Positions 1 to 9,071 are shown, numbered from the stretch's first letter. The stretch: 64,000 nucleotides of DNA from Thermoanaerobacterium thermosaccharolyticum DSM 571 (GCF_000145615.1 NC_014410.1:1096001-1160000); one strand, 5' to 3'. Numbers and translations: made by a program. The notes: a model not told the origin generated them from the letters alone.

Positions 1-33
1 AGGAGAATTCCAATAGCCTTTATCTATTAAGTG

Positions 34-1767
34 TTAAAATACATTAAGTTTTAATTTTTTTCTTCTAACCCAGTGTTTTAAGACTTTTGAAAGCCAAGGC
101 ATTACATAGTAGTCAAGGCCAAATGCTCTACCAGCACCACCCATTATTGCTATCGCAGTTATGACGTACCACCAATTGTTGAATGTTGCCATACCTGATA
201 AGTAGAAATTAATATGGAGGAATATGGTTCCAAGTGCAGCAATAAACGTAAATAGGCCAGCAACAAGCAAAAGACCAATGCCTATTTCAGACAAAGTTAT
301 TACTGATTGGAAGAATATAGCGTGGGGGAATATGAATTTTTCCATAAACCAACCATACCATGCCGGTACATTTTGCATTGGAGCTGCTGATGCACCAGCG
401 GATAATTTAACTGATGACAACCATCCTTCTTGTATGTGCTGTATCCCACTGATTATCCACATTAAGCCTAAGAAAACTCTCATAAGGGATAGCCAGAACA
501 TGTTTGTAGTAACAGCTACATGGTTTTCAATTATGCTTAATTTGCCTTTATCAGGTACATCTATAAATTGATCTCTTATATATTGAGCACACATGCCAAG
601 ACCGCTTAAGCCGAAAAGGTAATGCATATTTACGATGTGTTTCATAAATGTAGCTGGATATCCTGACAATCCACCAATACCGGATAGTTCAGCAATAGCG
701 AATTTCCTTCCTACAGATACCATATTTCCATGTAAATTCAGCTTTAGTTCTTTTTTTGGCAAGCCCTTAATTGAAGCGCAAATGTTATATGCAGCAGCAT
801 CAGCCGATTGAAGTGCTGATTCCACCAGTGCTGGCATAGGTTTTCCGTCTTCTCCTACATAAGAAGCGCTATCACCAATAGCGTATATATATGGATTAGA
901 TGATTCCATGTATTTATTTACGACAATTCTTCCTTTTTTGTCAGTAGTAAGGCCGATATTTGCAACGAAGCTGTTTCCTTGAATGCCGCCTGTCCAAATC
1001 AGCGTCTTTGTAGGAATTTCTTCTCCGGATTTTAGTGTTATACCATCGGGTGTAACGCTTGTAATCATAGAATTTGTCTTAACTTCTACACCGTTTTTAT
1101 TAAAGAAATTTACTACTTTTTGAACTAAGTGTTCTCTGCTTACTGTTGGCAGGATCTTAGGCAATGCTTCTACCAGAGTTAATTTAACTTCGTCTCTTGA
1201 AATTTTATATTCTTTGCATAGTCTATTAACCCATTCCATAAGTTCGCCCATCATTTCCACTCCGGTAAATCCACCGCCGCCAACTATGAATGTAAGCATT
1301 TTTGCTCTTTTTTCTCTATTGTTTTCGTACTGCGCTTTTTTAAACATGTCGCGAATATGTTTGTTTATAATTTCAGCATCTTTTAAAGACCAGAGAGTGA
1401 AAGCATGCTCTTTCATACCAGGAATGCCGAAATAAGCTGGTTCGCTGCCGCAAGCTATTACGAGATAGTCATAATCATATTCTGCTGTTTTAGAATAGAT
1501 TTTTTTATTTTCTATGTCAACTTTGTTTATCTCATCTTGTACAATCTTTACACGTGTAAATTCTAACGCTTCTTTTAATGAAACCTTGACGCCTTCAGGC
1601 TTTATTCTATTTCCTGCTACTTCGTGCAGCTCTGTAAGATATGTTTGACTATCATTTTTTTCTATGAGAGTTATATCGATATCATCGTTAAGTAAATATT
1701 TATCAAGCTTTTGTGCGGCAGTAGCTCCGCCGAATCCTCCGCCTAACACTATGATCTTAGCGCCCAT
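34..1767 (-). CDS. ndh2: Type II NADH dehydrogenase fused to a DoxX-like membrane domain
   Basis: FAD-dependent NADH:quinone oxidoreductase, 577 aa. The N-terminal ~400 residues form a two-dinucleotide-fold pyridine nucleotide-disulfide oxidoreductase: an FAD GGGFGG motif near residues 9-14, an NADH-binding GGGGFTG near residue 165 and a late AIGD flavin motif. The C-terminal ~150 residues are membrane segments of DoxX type (F-LGLMWI-SG-QH pattern, then two more hydrophobic blocks), so the enzyme is probably anchored to the membrane by its own tail. The start is at 1767 because an AGGAGG site lies just upstream; a 12-codon longer frame has no ribosome site. It diverges from a HepS/EetB-like gene and a polyprenyl synthase, the combination seen in FLEET loci, where Ndh2 also carries an extra membrane domain. 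A role in reducing a demethylmenaquinone-like quinone is inferred. Confidence 0.85.
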   Translation of the reverse strand: MGAKIIVLGGGFGGATAAQKLDKYLLNDDIDITLIEKNDSQTYLTELHEVAGNRIKPEGVKVSLKEALEFTRVKIVQDEINKVDIENKKIYSKTAEYDYDYLVIACGSEPAYFGIPGMKEHAFTLWSLKDAEIINKHIRDMFKKAQYENNREKRAKMLTFIVGGGGFTGVEMMGELMEWVNRLCKEYKISRDEVKLTLVEALPKILPTVSREHLVQKVVNFFNKNGVEVKTNSMITSVTPDGITLKSGEEIPTKTLIWTGGIQGNSFVANIGLTTDKKGRIVVNKYMESSNPYIYAIGDSASYVGEDGKPMPALVESALQSADAAAYNICASIKGLPKKELKLNLHGNMVSVGRKFAIAELSGIGGLSGYPATFMKHIVNMHYLFGLSGLGMCAQYIRDQFIDVPDKGKLSIIENHVAVTTNMFWLSLMRVFLGLMWIISGIQHIQEGWLSSVKLSAGASAAPMQNVPAWYGWFMEKFIFPHAIFFQSVITLSEIGIGLLLVAGLFTFIAALGTIFLHINFYLSGMATFNNWWYVITAIAIMGGAGRAFGLDYYVMPWLSKVLKHWVRRKKLKLNVF

Positions 1768-1808
1768 ATGAGAACCTCCTATGATAAAATTTATATATAC
1801 CATCTATG

Positions 1809-1831
1809 ATTATAACATAATTGTTTAACAA
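1809..1831 (-). promoter_or_regulatory. Probable ndh2 promoter with operator-like palindrome
   Basis: Read on the minus strand, TATAAT occupies 1809-1814. A palindrome TTGTT-T-AACAA lies at 1821-1831, between this -10 and the expected -35. That is a typical repressor position. The sequence loosely resembles half-sites of the redox repressor Rex but lacks the canonical 18-bp spacing, so the regulator is unknown. Confidence 0.35.
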
Positions 1832-1927
1832 ATAAAAATTTTTCATAATAATTGGTATCTGTTGATTAAAAATAAAAAAACAAATATAATAATTATGATG
1901 TGTTTTATTGGATTGGAGGGCGTCAAA

Positions 1928-2440
1928 CTGTCTGCTAAAAAAATTGTTTATATTTCAATGTTAGTATCACAAGCACTAGTATTAAACATTATCGAGAGTT
2001 TTATTCCTGTTCCAATCCCTGTTCCAGGGATAAAGATTGGACTTGCTAATATAGTTACTTTAGTAACAATATTGATGTTTGGTTTCAAAGAATCTCTCAT
2101 TGTGGTTGTTTTGAGAACGTTACTGGCGCAATTGCTTGTTGGAAATATAACAGCATTTTTGTTTAGCGTATCTGGAGGCATTTTAAGTGCATGCATAATG
2201 TATATCGTTTATAAAAGGTACAGCAGGTATTTCAGTCTGGTTGGTGTGAGCGTTTTTGGCTCGGTTGCCCATAATGTAGGGCAATTATTTGTCGCATCTA
2301 TTGTTATTAATAATTTTTTGATATTCTCATATTTACCTGTTTTGGTGATGGCAGGAATAATAATGGGTATTTTTACGGGACTTGTGGCTAATTTTTTTAG
2401 AAAATATATAAAAAACATAGAATATAATTCTAGGTGGTAG
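1928..2440 (+). CDS. HepS/EetB-like membrane protein (Gx transporter family)
   Basis: Small integral membrane protein of about 170 aa in the family annotated as heptaprenyl diphosphate synthase component I or Gx transporter. EetB of FLEET loci belongs here. It has about five hydrophobic segments, the proline/glycine-rich PVPIPVPGIKIGLANIV stretch near the N-terminus and the LLVGN/FSVSGG motifs seen in the family. No ATG or GTG is well placed. A GGAGGG site at 1915-1920 sits 7 nt before an in-frame CTG at 1928 (then SAKKIVYISML), so a CTG start is plausible. An upstream TTG at 1862 gives a longer frame without a ribosome site. It is followed directly by a polyprenyl synthase gene, which suggests a role with the quinone or its prenyl chain. 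Confidence 0.75.
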   Translation: MSAKKIVYISMLVSQALVLNIIESFIPVPIPVPGIKIGLANIVTLVTILMFGFKESLIVVVLRTLLAQLLVGNITAFLFSVSGGILSACIMYIVYKRYSRYFSLVGVSVFGSVAHNVGQLFVASIVINNFLIFSYLPVLVMAGIIMGIFTGLVANFFRKYIKNIEYNSRW

Positions 2441-2449
2441 GTGTTAATT

Positions 2450-3409
2450 TTGTTTGATAAATATGCCTTTGTAAAAGATGATATGAAGAAAATAGATGAT
2501 TTTCTTTTATCAAATATTAAGACAAACTCGCCGACAATAAAAAAAGCTGTAGAAGATTTAGTATTGTCCGGTGGAAAGAGAGTAAGACCACTTCTGGTTA
2601 TTGCGATTGCAAGGCTCGGTGAATACAACGAAGATAAAATTATTCCAATTGCTGCATCTATTGAAATAATGCACATGGCCACATTAGTCCACGATGATAT
2701 AATTGATGATTCAAAGATGAGGCGAGGCCGTGAGTCAGTTCAAAGCAAATATGGGAAAGAAACAGCAGTATTTACAGGTGATTTTTTATTCAGCCAAGCT
2801 TTTAATGTCATAGCAGATATCATTTCTAAGGAAAATTTAAAATTGATTGCAAGAGGAGTAAAGGCTATATGCGAAGGCGAGATAGAACAATTTGACAATA
2901 GATATAACTTAGATATAAGCGTATTAAGATATTTAAAGAGAATTTACAGAAAGACCGCTTTGCTTTTTGCGATAAGCTGTGAATCAGGTGCTACTCAAGC
3001 AGGATTGTCAAAAGAATTGACAAGGGCCATGAGGCGCTTTGGTCTTAATGTTGGTATGGCATTTCAGATAGCTGATGATATACTCGATTATGAAGGAGTA
3101 GAAAAAATTGTAGGAAAGCCACTAGGAAGCGATGTATTAAATGGTATTTATACTTTGCCGATGATTTATGCTCTTAGTACTAGTCATAAAAAAGCTATTG
3201 AGGACATTTTGTTGAAGGATAAGTTAAGCAAAAAAGATGTAAACCGTGTAGTCAAAGAGGTGAAATTGAGCGGTGGTATAGACTTTGCTAAAGATCTTGC
3301 ATTAAAATATGTCAAAAAGGCAATTAAGTTTCTAGATATTATGCCAGATTGTGAACAAAAAGATTTGATGATAGATATAGCTAATGATGCTTTAAAAAGG
3401 AATTATTAA
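2450..3409 (+). CDS. Polyprenyl diphosphate synthase (HepT/DmkB type)
   Basis: Trans-prenyltransferase that extends farnesyl or geranylgeranyl diphosphate with isopentenyl diphosphate to make a long prenyl chain for a quinone or lipid carrier. Both aspartate-rich motifs are visible: DDIID in LVHDDIIDDSKMRRG and DDILD in QIADDILDYEG. The GGKRVRP substrate-binding motif is near the N-terminus. Length is about 319 aa, normal for the family. TTG at 2450 is preferred because a TAGGTG site at 2438-2443 is 6 nt upstream; GTG at 2441 is too close to its site. It abuts the EetB-like gene and is probably cotranscribed. The chain length cannot be read from sequence alone. Confidence 0.88.
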   Translation: MFDKYAFVKDDMKKIDDFLLSNIKTNSPTIKKAVEDLVLSGGKRVRPLLVIAIARLGEYNEDKIIPIAASIEIMHMATLVHDDIIDDSKMRRGRESVQSKYGKETAVFTGDFLFSQAFNVIADIISKENLKLIARGVKAICEGEIEQFDNRYNLDISVLRYLKRIYRKTALLFAISCESGATQAGLSKELTRAMRRFGLNVGMAFQIADDILDYEGVEKIVGKPLGSDVLNGIYTLPMIYALSTSHKKAIEDILLKDKLSKKDVNRVVKEVKLSGGIDFAKDLALKYVKKAIKFLDIMPDCEQKDLMIDIANDALKRNY

Positions 3410-3427
3410 TTTTATACATATATAAGG

Positions 3428-3459
3428 TAAAAGGACATTTCTTGCAAGATGTCCTTTTA
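3428..3459. terminator. Bidirectional terminator
   Basis: Perfect 11-bp inverted repeat TAAAAGGACAT / ATGTCCTTTTA with a 10-nt loop, between two convergent genes. T-runs occur on both strands, so it can end both transcripts. Confidence 0.85.
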
Positions 3460-4626
3460 TTCAAACATTCCTCTTTTTACGATCTCATTAAATTTAATCA
3501 TAAACTGACCTTTTGCTATCACTGAAGAAATATTTAAATTCTTGTCCAAGATGACAAAATCGGCATCAGAATTTTCTTTTATGCACCCTTTTTTTGGATA
3601 TAACAAAAGCACTTTTGCTACATTTTCAGTTATTATCTTGATTGCAGATTCAAGGGGAAGTATTCCTTGTGTTATGATTTCTTTTAGATCTCTATACAAT
3701 GTCAACGTACTGCCAACCATGACTTTGACTAGTTTTTTATTTTCATCAAATACAGGTATACTTCCATTGCCGTCAGAGCTCATGGTTACATTGTCAATGG
3801 ATATGTTATTTTCAATAATTTTTTTTATGGCATTTGCAGGCGTCAAGGCAGTTTTAGAATTTTCGTCAGGCTTTATATCAGATGTCAAGTCAATTCGACC
3901 ACCCATTTTCAAAAATTCAAGTGCTTGTGAAAAAAGGTGGCTGTTTCTATTTACATGAGTCGGGATAAATTGAGTAATTGGTATTTCAGTATTTTTGACT
4001 ATATCTATGACAGGAGTCAAACCTCTTATGCCATCGCCTACGTGTAGATGTACGATTCCGGGCTTATTTCCAAGCAAACCTCCAATTCTGGCTTCTGCAG
4101 CAAGTTTTGTGAGATCTTCTACCGTCGGTTGAGCAGATCTATGGTCAGATATAGCAATTTCACCGGTGCCTAGTACTTTATCTATTATCGCTATGTCAGA
4201 CCGTACGCTATTTGTAAGAGTTCGTGTTGGAAGTTCATATGCACCTGTATAGATATACGTAGTAAGGCCTTCTTCTTCAAGGGCTCTCGATTTAGCTAAT
4301 AGTTCCGACATGCTTCTTGTTATGCCATCAGCGCCTAAAAGTCCCACAACTGTGGTAATGCCTGCTTTTGTGAGATCAGTCAAATTGATTTCCGGAGTCC
4401 TTGTGGCAGGACCTCCTTCACCGCCGCCGCCTGCAATATGAACATGTTGATCAATAAAACCGGGTACAATGATATATCCGCTGACGTCTATTGATGAAAT
4501 ATCAGGCAAATCTTTAAGATTGATATTTTTTTCGATTTTAATAATTTTTTCATTGCACGTCAATATATCCATTTTCCCAATGTATTTGGGTGAATAGACT
4601 TCACCGCCTTTTAAAAGCAAAAACAT
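3457..4626 (-). CDS. iadA: Isoaspartyl dipeptidase (beta-aspartyl-peptidase)
   Basis: Amidohydrolase-superfamily enzyme, 389 aa, that hydrolyses beta-aspartyl (isoAsp) dipeptides released from damaged proteins. Metal and substrate motifs are present: PGFIDQHVHIAGGGGEGG, the GAYELPTRT loop, HLHVGDG, a THVNRN histidine and SSDGNGS with the catalytic aspartate. Length matches the IadA family. The ATG at 4626 follows an AAGGTGAT site. It is transcribed divergently from a MocR-type regulator, with 108 bp between start codons, which makes that regulator a candidate controller. The enzyme is cytoplasmic. Confidence 0.92.
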   Translation of the reverse strand: MFLLLKGGEVYSPKYIGKMDILTCNEKIIKIEKNINLKDLPDISSIDVSGYIIVPGFIDQHVHIAGGGGEGGPATRTPEINLTDLTKAGITTVVGLLGADGITRSMSELLAKSRALEEEGLTTYIYTGAYELPTRTLTNSVRSDIAIIDKVLGTGEIAISDHRSAQPTVEDLTKLAAEARIGGLLGNKPGIVHLHVGDGIRGLTPVIDIVKNTEIPITQFIPTHVNRNSHLFSQALEFLKMGGRIDLTSDIKPDENSKTALTPANAIKKIIENNISIDNVTMSSDGNGSIPVFDENKKLVKVMVGSTLTLYRDLKEIITQGILPLESAIKIITENVAKVLLLYPKKGCIKENSDADFVILDKNLNISSVIAKGQFMIKFNEIVKRGMFE

Positions 4627-4734
4627 TTTATCACCTTCTAAAAAATTAATTTCTTTTACGTATTAGTTTGTTCAAAATTTTCATACCTTATGTTATTATT
4701 AGATTGTATCGAAACAAATCAAGAGGTGTTTAAA

Positions 4735-6168
4735 ATGGTGAATTTTACGATAGACAAAAATAAAAATACGCCACTTTATATACAGATTTTTAATCAATTT
4801 AAAAAATATATAGAAAATGGCAGCATACCACAAGGCTATAAACTGCCGACTATACGTTCATTGGCAAAAGAGCTTGGTGTCAATAACATAACTGTTATTA
4901 ATGCATATAAGTTGCTTGAATTAAACGGTTATGTAAACAAAAAGGTTGGGAGTGGAACATATGTTTCTCAAGACATAAAACAAAATGACTTAACTAGAGA
5001 AGATATTAAAGCGTTAGAACATGGGCAGATACTTTTAAACAAAAATATGATAAATTTTTCATCTTCTTCTCCAAACCCTGAATTGTTTCCAGTTGATGAT
5101 TTTAAAATAATTATAAACAAGGTTTTAGAAAGAGATGGAGGATATGCATTTGAATATCAAGATACAAAAGGGTATATGCCGTTTAGAAAATCTATTTGTG
5201 AATTTATAAAGAAAGACGAGATAGATATTGACTATGAAGACGTTCAAGTTATATCAGGTGGACAGCAGGGAATTGACGTGGTTTCAAAAGCTTTAATAAA
5301 TTTTGGTGACTGTGTATTTGTTGAATCGCCAACATATTCATGGGCAATAGCATCATTTAAATCAAGAGGTGCGGAAATTGTCGATATAGCGCTTAATAAA
5401 GACGGAATTGACATTGATGAATTAGAAGAAAAGCTTAAAATTTTTAAACCAAAATTAATCTATACAATGCCGGTATTTCAAAATCCTACAGGAATTTCAT
5501 ATAGTGAAGATAAATTGAAAAAGTTGATTGATCTTGCATATAAATACGACACTTATATAGTAGAGGACGATTTTTCAAATGAATTGAATTTCAGCAGTAA
5601 CAAACATTTGCCGTTAAAGTCGTATGATAAATACGATAGGGTAATATACATCAAGAGTTTTTCAAAGATATATATGCCGGGGCTTAGATTAGGTTTCATA
5701 GTATCACCTAAAAATCTTGTAAATTCTTTTGCAGAGGCAAAATATGTTTCAGATTTGTCAACATCTGGCTTGATGCAAAGGGCGTTTGAGATTTATTTGA
5801 GAGAAGGCATATGGAAAAAACATATCGAGAGATTTAAAAAGATCATGAGAGAGCGGTTTGACGAAATGAAATATCTTTTATCAGGCAATAAGTATTTTGA
5901 AGTTAATATTCCAGATGGAGGATTTTATTTCTGGCTTAAGTTGAATGACGATATTTCTGCGAAGAAGTTGTATTTAAAGTGCATAGAAAGAAATGTTTCA
6001 ATCGTTCCTGGAAATATGTTTTTTTCAAATAAAGTTGATGATTCACATATCAGGTTAAGTTATGCATCATGTGAAGCTGACAAGATGAAAAGCGGTATTT
6101 CAACACTTAATGATATTTTGAAGGATATCCATAATGAAGAAAACAGCGAATATATACCAATTGTTTAA
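4735..6168 (+). CDS. MocR/GntR-family regulator with aminotransferase domain
   Basis: 477-aa fusion of a GntR-type winged helix (first ~75 residues, KLPTIRSLAKELGVNNITVINAY) to a fold-type I aminotransferase-like domain. The pyridoxal phosphate lysine lies in SFSKIYMPGLRLGF, and YTMPVFQNPTGI and VEDDF match cofactor-contact motifs. Members such as PdxR and GabR sense PLP or an amino compound. The ATG at 4735 follows an AAGAGGTG site; the longer frame lacks one. It is divergent from iadA and may control it or itself; a TTGT-N6-ACAA repeat just upstream of the site could be an operator. The effector is unknown. Confidence 0.88.
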   Translation: MVNFTIDKNKNTPLYIQIFNQFKKYIENGSIPQGYKLPTIRSLAKELGVNNITVINAYKLLELNGYVNKKVGSGTYVSQDIKQNDLTREDIKALEHGQILLNKNMINFSSSSPNPELFPVDDFKIIINKVLERDGGYAFEYQDTKGYMPFRKSICEFIKKDEIDIDYEDVQVISGGQQGIDVVSKALINFGDCVFVESPTYSWAIASFKSRGAEIVDIALNKDGIDIDELEEKLKIFKPKLIYTMPVFQNPTGISYSEDKLKKLIDLAYKYDTYIVEDDFSNELNFSSNKHLPLKSYDKYDRVIYIKSFSKIYMPGLRLGFIVSPKNLVNSFAEAKYVSDLSTSGLMQRAFEIYLREGIWKKHIERFKKIMRERFDEMKYLLSGNKYFEVNIPDGGFYFWLKLNDDISAKKLYLKCIERNVSIVPGNMFFSNKVDDSHIRLSYASCEADKMKSGISTLNDILKDIHNEENSEYIPIV

Positions 6169-6191
6169 AGGTGCTTTGTGCGCTTTTTTTT
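6167..6191 (+). terminator. Rho-independent terminator
   Basis: AAAGGTGC / GCGCTTTT stem with two G-U type pairs, 5-nt loop and a run of nine T, right behind the MocR stop codon. Confidence 0.6.
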
Positions 6192-6255
6192 TGAATTAAA
6201 ATGATTCTATTACAAATAATAAAGCTGTAAATATATAAAAAGAGGAGGTAAAAAA

Positions 6256-6438
6256 ATGGCATTAACTCAAAAAGAGCTTGGATATATTTCAGATGAACTT
6301 GCTTCAGAGCAATTAATAATAAAAAAATATCAAACTGCTGTAAATCAAGTAACAGATCCGCAGCTTAAAAATTTATTTCAAAAAAATATAGGTATACACC
6401 AAAATCATTATAACTCTTTATTAAATTTATTGAGATAG
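6256..6438 (+). CDS. Small CotF-like spore coat protein
   Basis: 60-aa all-helical protein with the ferritin-like/CotF pattern (LTQKELGYISDELASEQ, then a second helix ending in HQNHYNSLL). CotF-like proteins belong to the coat of endospores. A strong AGAGGAGG site precedes the ATG. The next gene begins 12 nt after the stop and encodes a longer CotF-like protein, so the two form a likely two-gene operon expressed in the mother cell; that timing is inferred. No typical sigma-K promoter was clear to me. Confidence 0.72.
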   Translation: MALTQKELGYISDELASEQLIIKKYQTAVNQVTDPQLKNLFQKNIGIHQNHYNSLLNLLR

Positions 6439-6449
6439 GAGAGATAAGA

Positions 6450-6992
6450 ATGGGTAGAAAAAATACGAATATTAATACTGCTGCTATGAATTCTGCGGCT
6501 ATGCCGGACATGTCTGGTGGCAGCATAAGCAAACAGATAGATTCGTATACAAATTCGAATTTAAGAAATGCATCATCAAATGCTGCAGCAACAAGCAGCA
6601 TAAATGTAACAGGAATGCCTAATGATTATGCACCTACAGGTAGCATAAGTCAGACAATTGATAATACAACAAGGCAGAATTTAAGCAGCGCAAACAGTAA
6701 AGGCACTGCATATGCTGCAAATAATCCAACAGCAGGACCTGCTCAAACATTAACTGAAAAAGATATAGCAGCAGATTGCTTAAGATCAGAAATATTTCTT
6801 TTACAGTCGTATAACAGTGCGTGTATAGAAAGTGCAAATCAAAATGTTTTTTCCAGCATAAAAAATATATTGAACGAAGAACAGGATATACACTATGAAA
6901 TATTCAATATAATGAAACAAAAAGGTTGGTATCCCGTAAGCAATGCAAACCCACAAGACATCAATAATACAAGAAGCATGTTTCAAGGTTAA
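6450..6992 (+). CDS. CotF-like spore coat protein with N-terminal repeats
   Basis: 180-aa protein. The C-terminal ~75 residues (LTEKDIAADCLRSE...EEQDIHYEIFNIMKQKGWYPV) are a CotF-type helical domain. The N-terminal ~100 residues are Asn/Ser/Ala-rich and hold two imperfect repeats, GGSISKQIDSYTNSNLRNASS and TGSISQTIDNTTRQNLSSANS, each preceded by a Met-Pro-rich linker. Low-complexity polar repeats of this sort suit a coat structural protein. It is coupled to the small CotF-like gene upstream and followed by a terminator. Confidence 0.75.
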   Translation: MGRKNTNINTAAMNSAAMPDMSGGSISKQIDSYTNSNLRNASSNAAATSSINVTGMPNDYAPTGSISQTIDNTTRQNLSSANSKGTAYAANNPTAGPAQTLTEKDIAADCLRSEIFLLQSYNSACIESANQNVFSSIKNILNEEQDIHYEIFNIMKQKGWYPVSNANPQDINNTRSMFQG

Positions 6993-6993
6993 A

Positions 6994-7020
6994 GAGAGGC
7001 CCGCTGGGCCTTTCTTCCTT
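6994..7020 (+). terminator. Rho-independent terminator
   Basis: AGGCCC-gct-GGGCCT stem followed by a TC-rich, T-heavy tail, directly behind the coat gene stop. Confidence 0.75.
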
Positions 7021-7102
7021 ATAAGGAAAATTTATATTATTGAAGCGATATGTTTGCCAATGTTATCATATAGATTGAAAATGGTACAAGGGGGATATTG
7101 GC

Positions 7103-8647
7103 ATGCATATAAAAAAGGCTATTTTTATGTTGGTGGCAGCTTTTTTAATACTTTCTTTATTTATATTCAATTTCACTAAAACGGATGCATCAGCAAGAGT
7201 AGTATATGCTTATGCAACACATGATTATTCAGGCGATAATAGCTCTTATAATTCGTTTGTCAACAATGAATCACATATCAACTATGTAATAACGTTTACC
7301 TACGGAATAGATGAAAATGGAAATCTAAATGGTGAAGAAGATGATGCAGTAAAAGATGAAGCTATAAAAAATAATGTAGTTCCTCTTTTGCTAATTCATA
7401 ATATAAGAGGAGGTACTTTTGACAATAGTTTGATACACGCAGTTTTAAGTAATGAAACTGCAAGAAATAATTTAATTGATAATATTGAGAATGCTGCGAT
7501 TAAGGACGGTTATAAAGGAGTAAACATCGATTTTGAGAATGTTGGGTATGTTGATAGACAAAATTATAATCAATTTTTATCAGACCTAAAATCAAAATTA
7601 ACCAGCGATAATTTGTTGCTGACCGTTGCGATACCGGCGATGACTGCTGATAGTCCTAATAGTCTTTGGGCAGGTGGTTTTGATTATAAGGCTATATCTT
7701 CAATTGTGGACAAGGTTATAATTATGGCGTACGATCAGCACTGGTCTGGTGGAAATAGCGGCCCTATTTGTTCGTTTCAATGGCTGCAGAATGTTGCACA
7801 GTATGCCACTTCTACAATAGATAAAGATAAAATTGTAATGGGACTTCCGGCTTATGGTTACGACTGGTCTTTGAGTGGTACTACATCTGTAACGGAGGAT
7901 GAAGTTAAAAGCCTTATAAATACTTACGGTGGAAATGCTATGTGGGACAATACATCTAAAGAACCGTATTATATATACTATAAAAACGGTATAAAACATA
8001 CCGTATGGTTTGAAAACTCCTACAGTTTTAAATTGAAGCTTGATTATCTTTCATCGATTGGAATTGACGATATATCTTTTTGGAAATTAGGCTATGAGAA
8101 TCAAGACTTTTGGGAAGTTATAGAGGGCAATACGGTGGACTATTTCGGAGATATATTTGCAAGCTGGGCAAGAAATGACATAAACGATATGGCAAGGCTT
8201 AAATATGTCTCAGGATATAGTGATGGTACATATAGGCCAAATAATTATATAACTAGAGCAGAGTTTATAACATTACTATTAAGGGTCAAAGGTATAAAAG
8301 AAGAGCCTGGCGAGGGATTTTGGGATACGCAGCAGAGCTTTGCAAAAGATGCAATAGCTACGGCTAAGAAGCTTGGCATAGTCAATGGATATAGTGACGG
8401 TAGTTTTAGACCTAATAATAAAATATCAAGAGAAGAAATTGCTGCTATAATAGCAAAAGCATATGGATATGAACCATATGCAGACAGCAAATTTGTAGAT
8501 ATAGAAAATAGCTTTGCTAAAAATGATATTATAGCATTATCTAACCGCGGAATAATATCTGGTTACGATACATATCACTTTATGCCCAAGAATTACGCAA
8601 CTCGTGCTGAAGCAACAGCTATACTATATAGACTTATAAATAAATAA
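7103..8647 (+). CDS. Secreted GH18 glycoside hydrolase with three SLH domains
   Basis: 514-aa surface protein. Residues 1-31 are a signal peptide. Residues ~33-345 form a GH18 (chitinase/YaaH-like) barrel with the acid motif GVNIDFENV, whose glutamate is the expected general acid, plus AYDQHWSG and GYDWSLSG. Residues ~350-514 are three S-layer homology repeats (YVSGYSDGTYRPNNYITRAEF, then NGYSDGSFRPNN and SGYDTYHFMPKN), which bind pyruvylated cell-wall polymer. It may cleave N-acetylglucosamine-containing glycans in the wall or spore cortex; the substrate is not determined. The ATG follows an AAGGGGGA site. Confidence 0.88.
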   Translation: MHIKKAIFMLVAAFLILSLFIFNFTKTDASARVVYAYATHDYSGDNSSYNSFVNNESHINYVITFTYGIDENGNLNGEEDDAVKDEAIKNNVVPLLLIHNIRGGTFDNSLIHAVLSNETARNNLIDNIENAAIKDGYKGVNIDFENVGYVDRQNYNQFLSDLKSKLTSDNLLLTVAIPAMTADSPNSLWAGGFDYKAISSIVDKVIIMAYDQHWSGGNSGPICSFQWLQNVAQYATSTIDKDKIVMGLPAYGYDWSLSGTTSVTEDEVKSLINTYGGNAMWDNTSKEPYYIYYKNGIKHTVWFENSYSFKLKLDYLSSIGIDDISFWKLGYENQDFWEVIEGNTVDYFGDIFASWARNDINDMARLKYVSGYSDGTYRPNNYITRAEFITLLLRVKGIKEEPGEGFWDTQQSFAKDAIATAKKLGIVNGYSDGSFRPNNKISREEIAAIIAKAYGYEPYADSKFVDIENSFAKNDIIALSNRGIISGYDTYHFMPKNYATRAEATAILYRLINK

Positions 8648-8670
8648 GGAGCATATTTACTCCTTATTTA
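8641..8670. terminator. Bidirectional terminator
   Basis: Perfect 11-bp inverted repeat TAAATAAGGAG / CTCCTTATTTA with an 8-nt loop. It spans the ends of two convergent genes. Confidence 0.8.
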
Positions 8671-9071
8671 TTATCTTTTTTCTTTAATTGATTGTCAGCA
8701 CTATTATTGACCTTTTTATTCATTTTGCACTTTCCTTCAAAAATTGCGCCTTCATCTATAATAAGGTTTTGCACCTCAATATCGCCGTATACTTTTCCAT
8801 TTGATGTAATCTGAACCTGATTTTTTACTGTGAGATTTCCTGTTATTTCTCCAGAAATGGATATATTATCTGCTTTTATATCGGCTTCAATCTTTGAGTT
8901 ATCACCAATGATCATACTGCCTTGTACTTCAATTTTACCGGTTACATTGCCGTCAATTCTCATTGTCCCTTGTGACTTTATATTGCCTTCTATTGTAGTA
9001 TTCTTTCCTATTATTGTATCAATTTTATCAGGATTTATATCTAATATATTTACATCTTTTTTCTGAAACAC
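8664..9071 (-). CDS. Bactofilin
   Basis: 135-aa polymer-forming cytoskeletal protein. The middle ~95 residues form a right-handed beta-helix with short-period repeats (TIEGNIKSQGTMRIDGNVTG, EVQGSMIIGDNSKIEADIKA) and the tail is Lys/Asn-rich and disordered. Bactofilins polymerise without nucleotide and often position wall hydrolases. Here the gene lies directly downstream of an M23 peptidase gene in the same direction, the classic bactofilin-LytM pairing. GTG at 9071 follows AAGGAGGTG. Confidence 0.92.
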   Translation of the reverse strand: MFQKKDVNILDINPDKIDTIIGKNTTIEGNIKSQGTMRIDGNVTGKIEVQGSMIIGDNSKIEADIKADNISISGEITGNLTVKNQVQITSNGKVYGDIEVQNLIIDEGAIFEGKCKMNKKVNNSADNQLKKKDNK

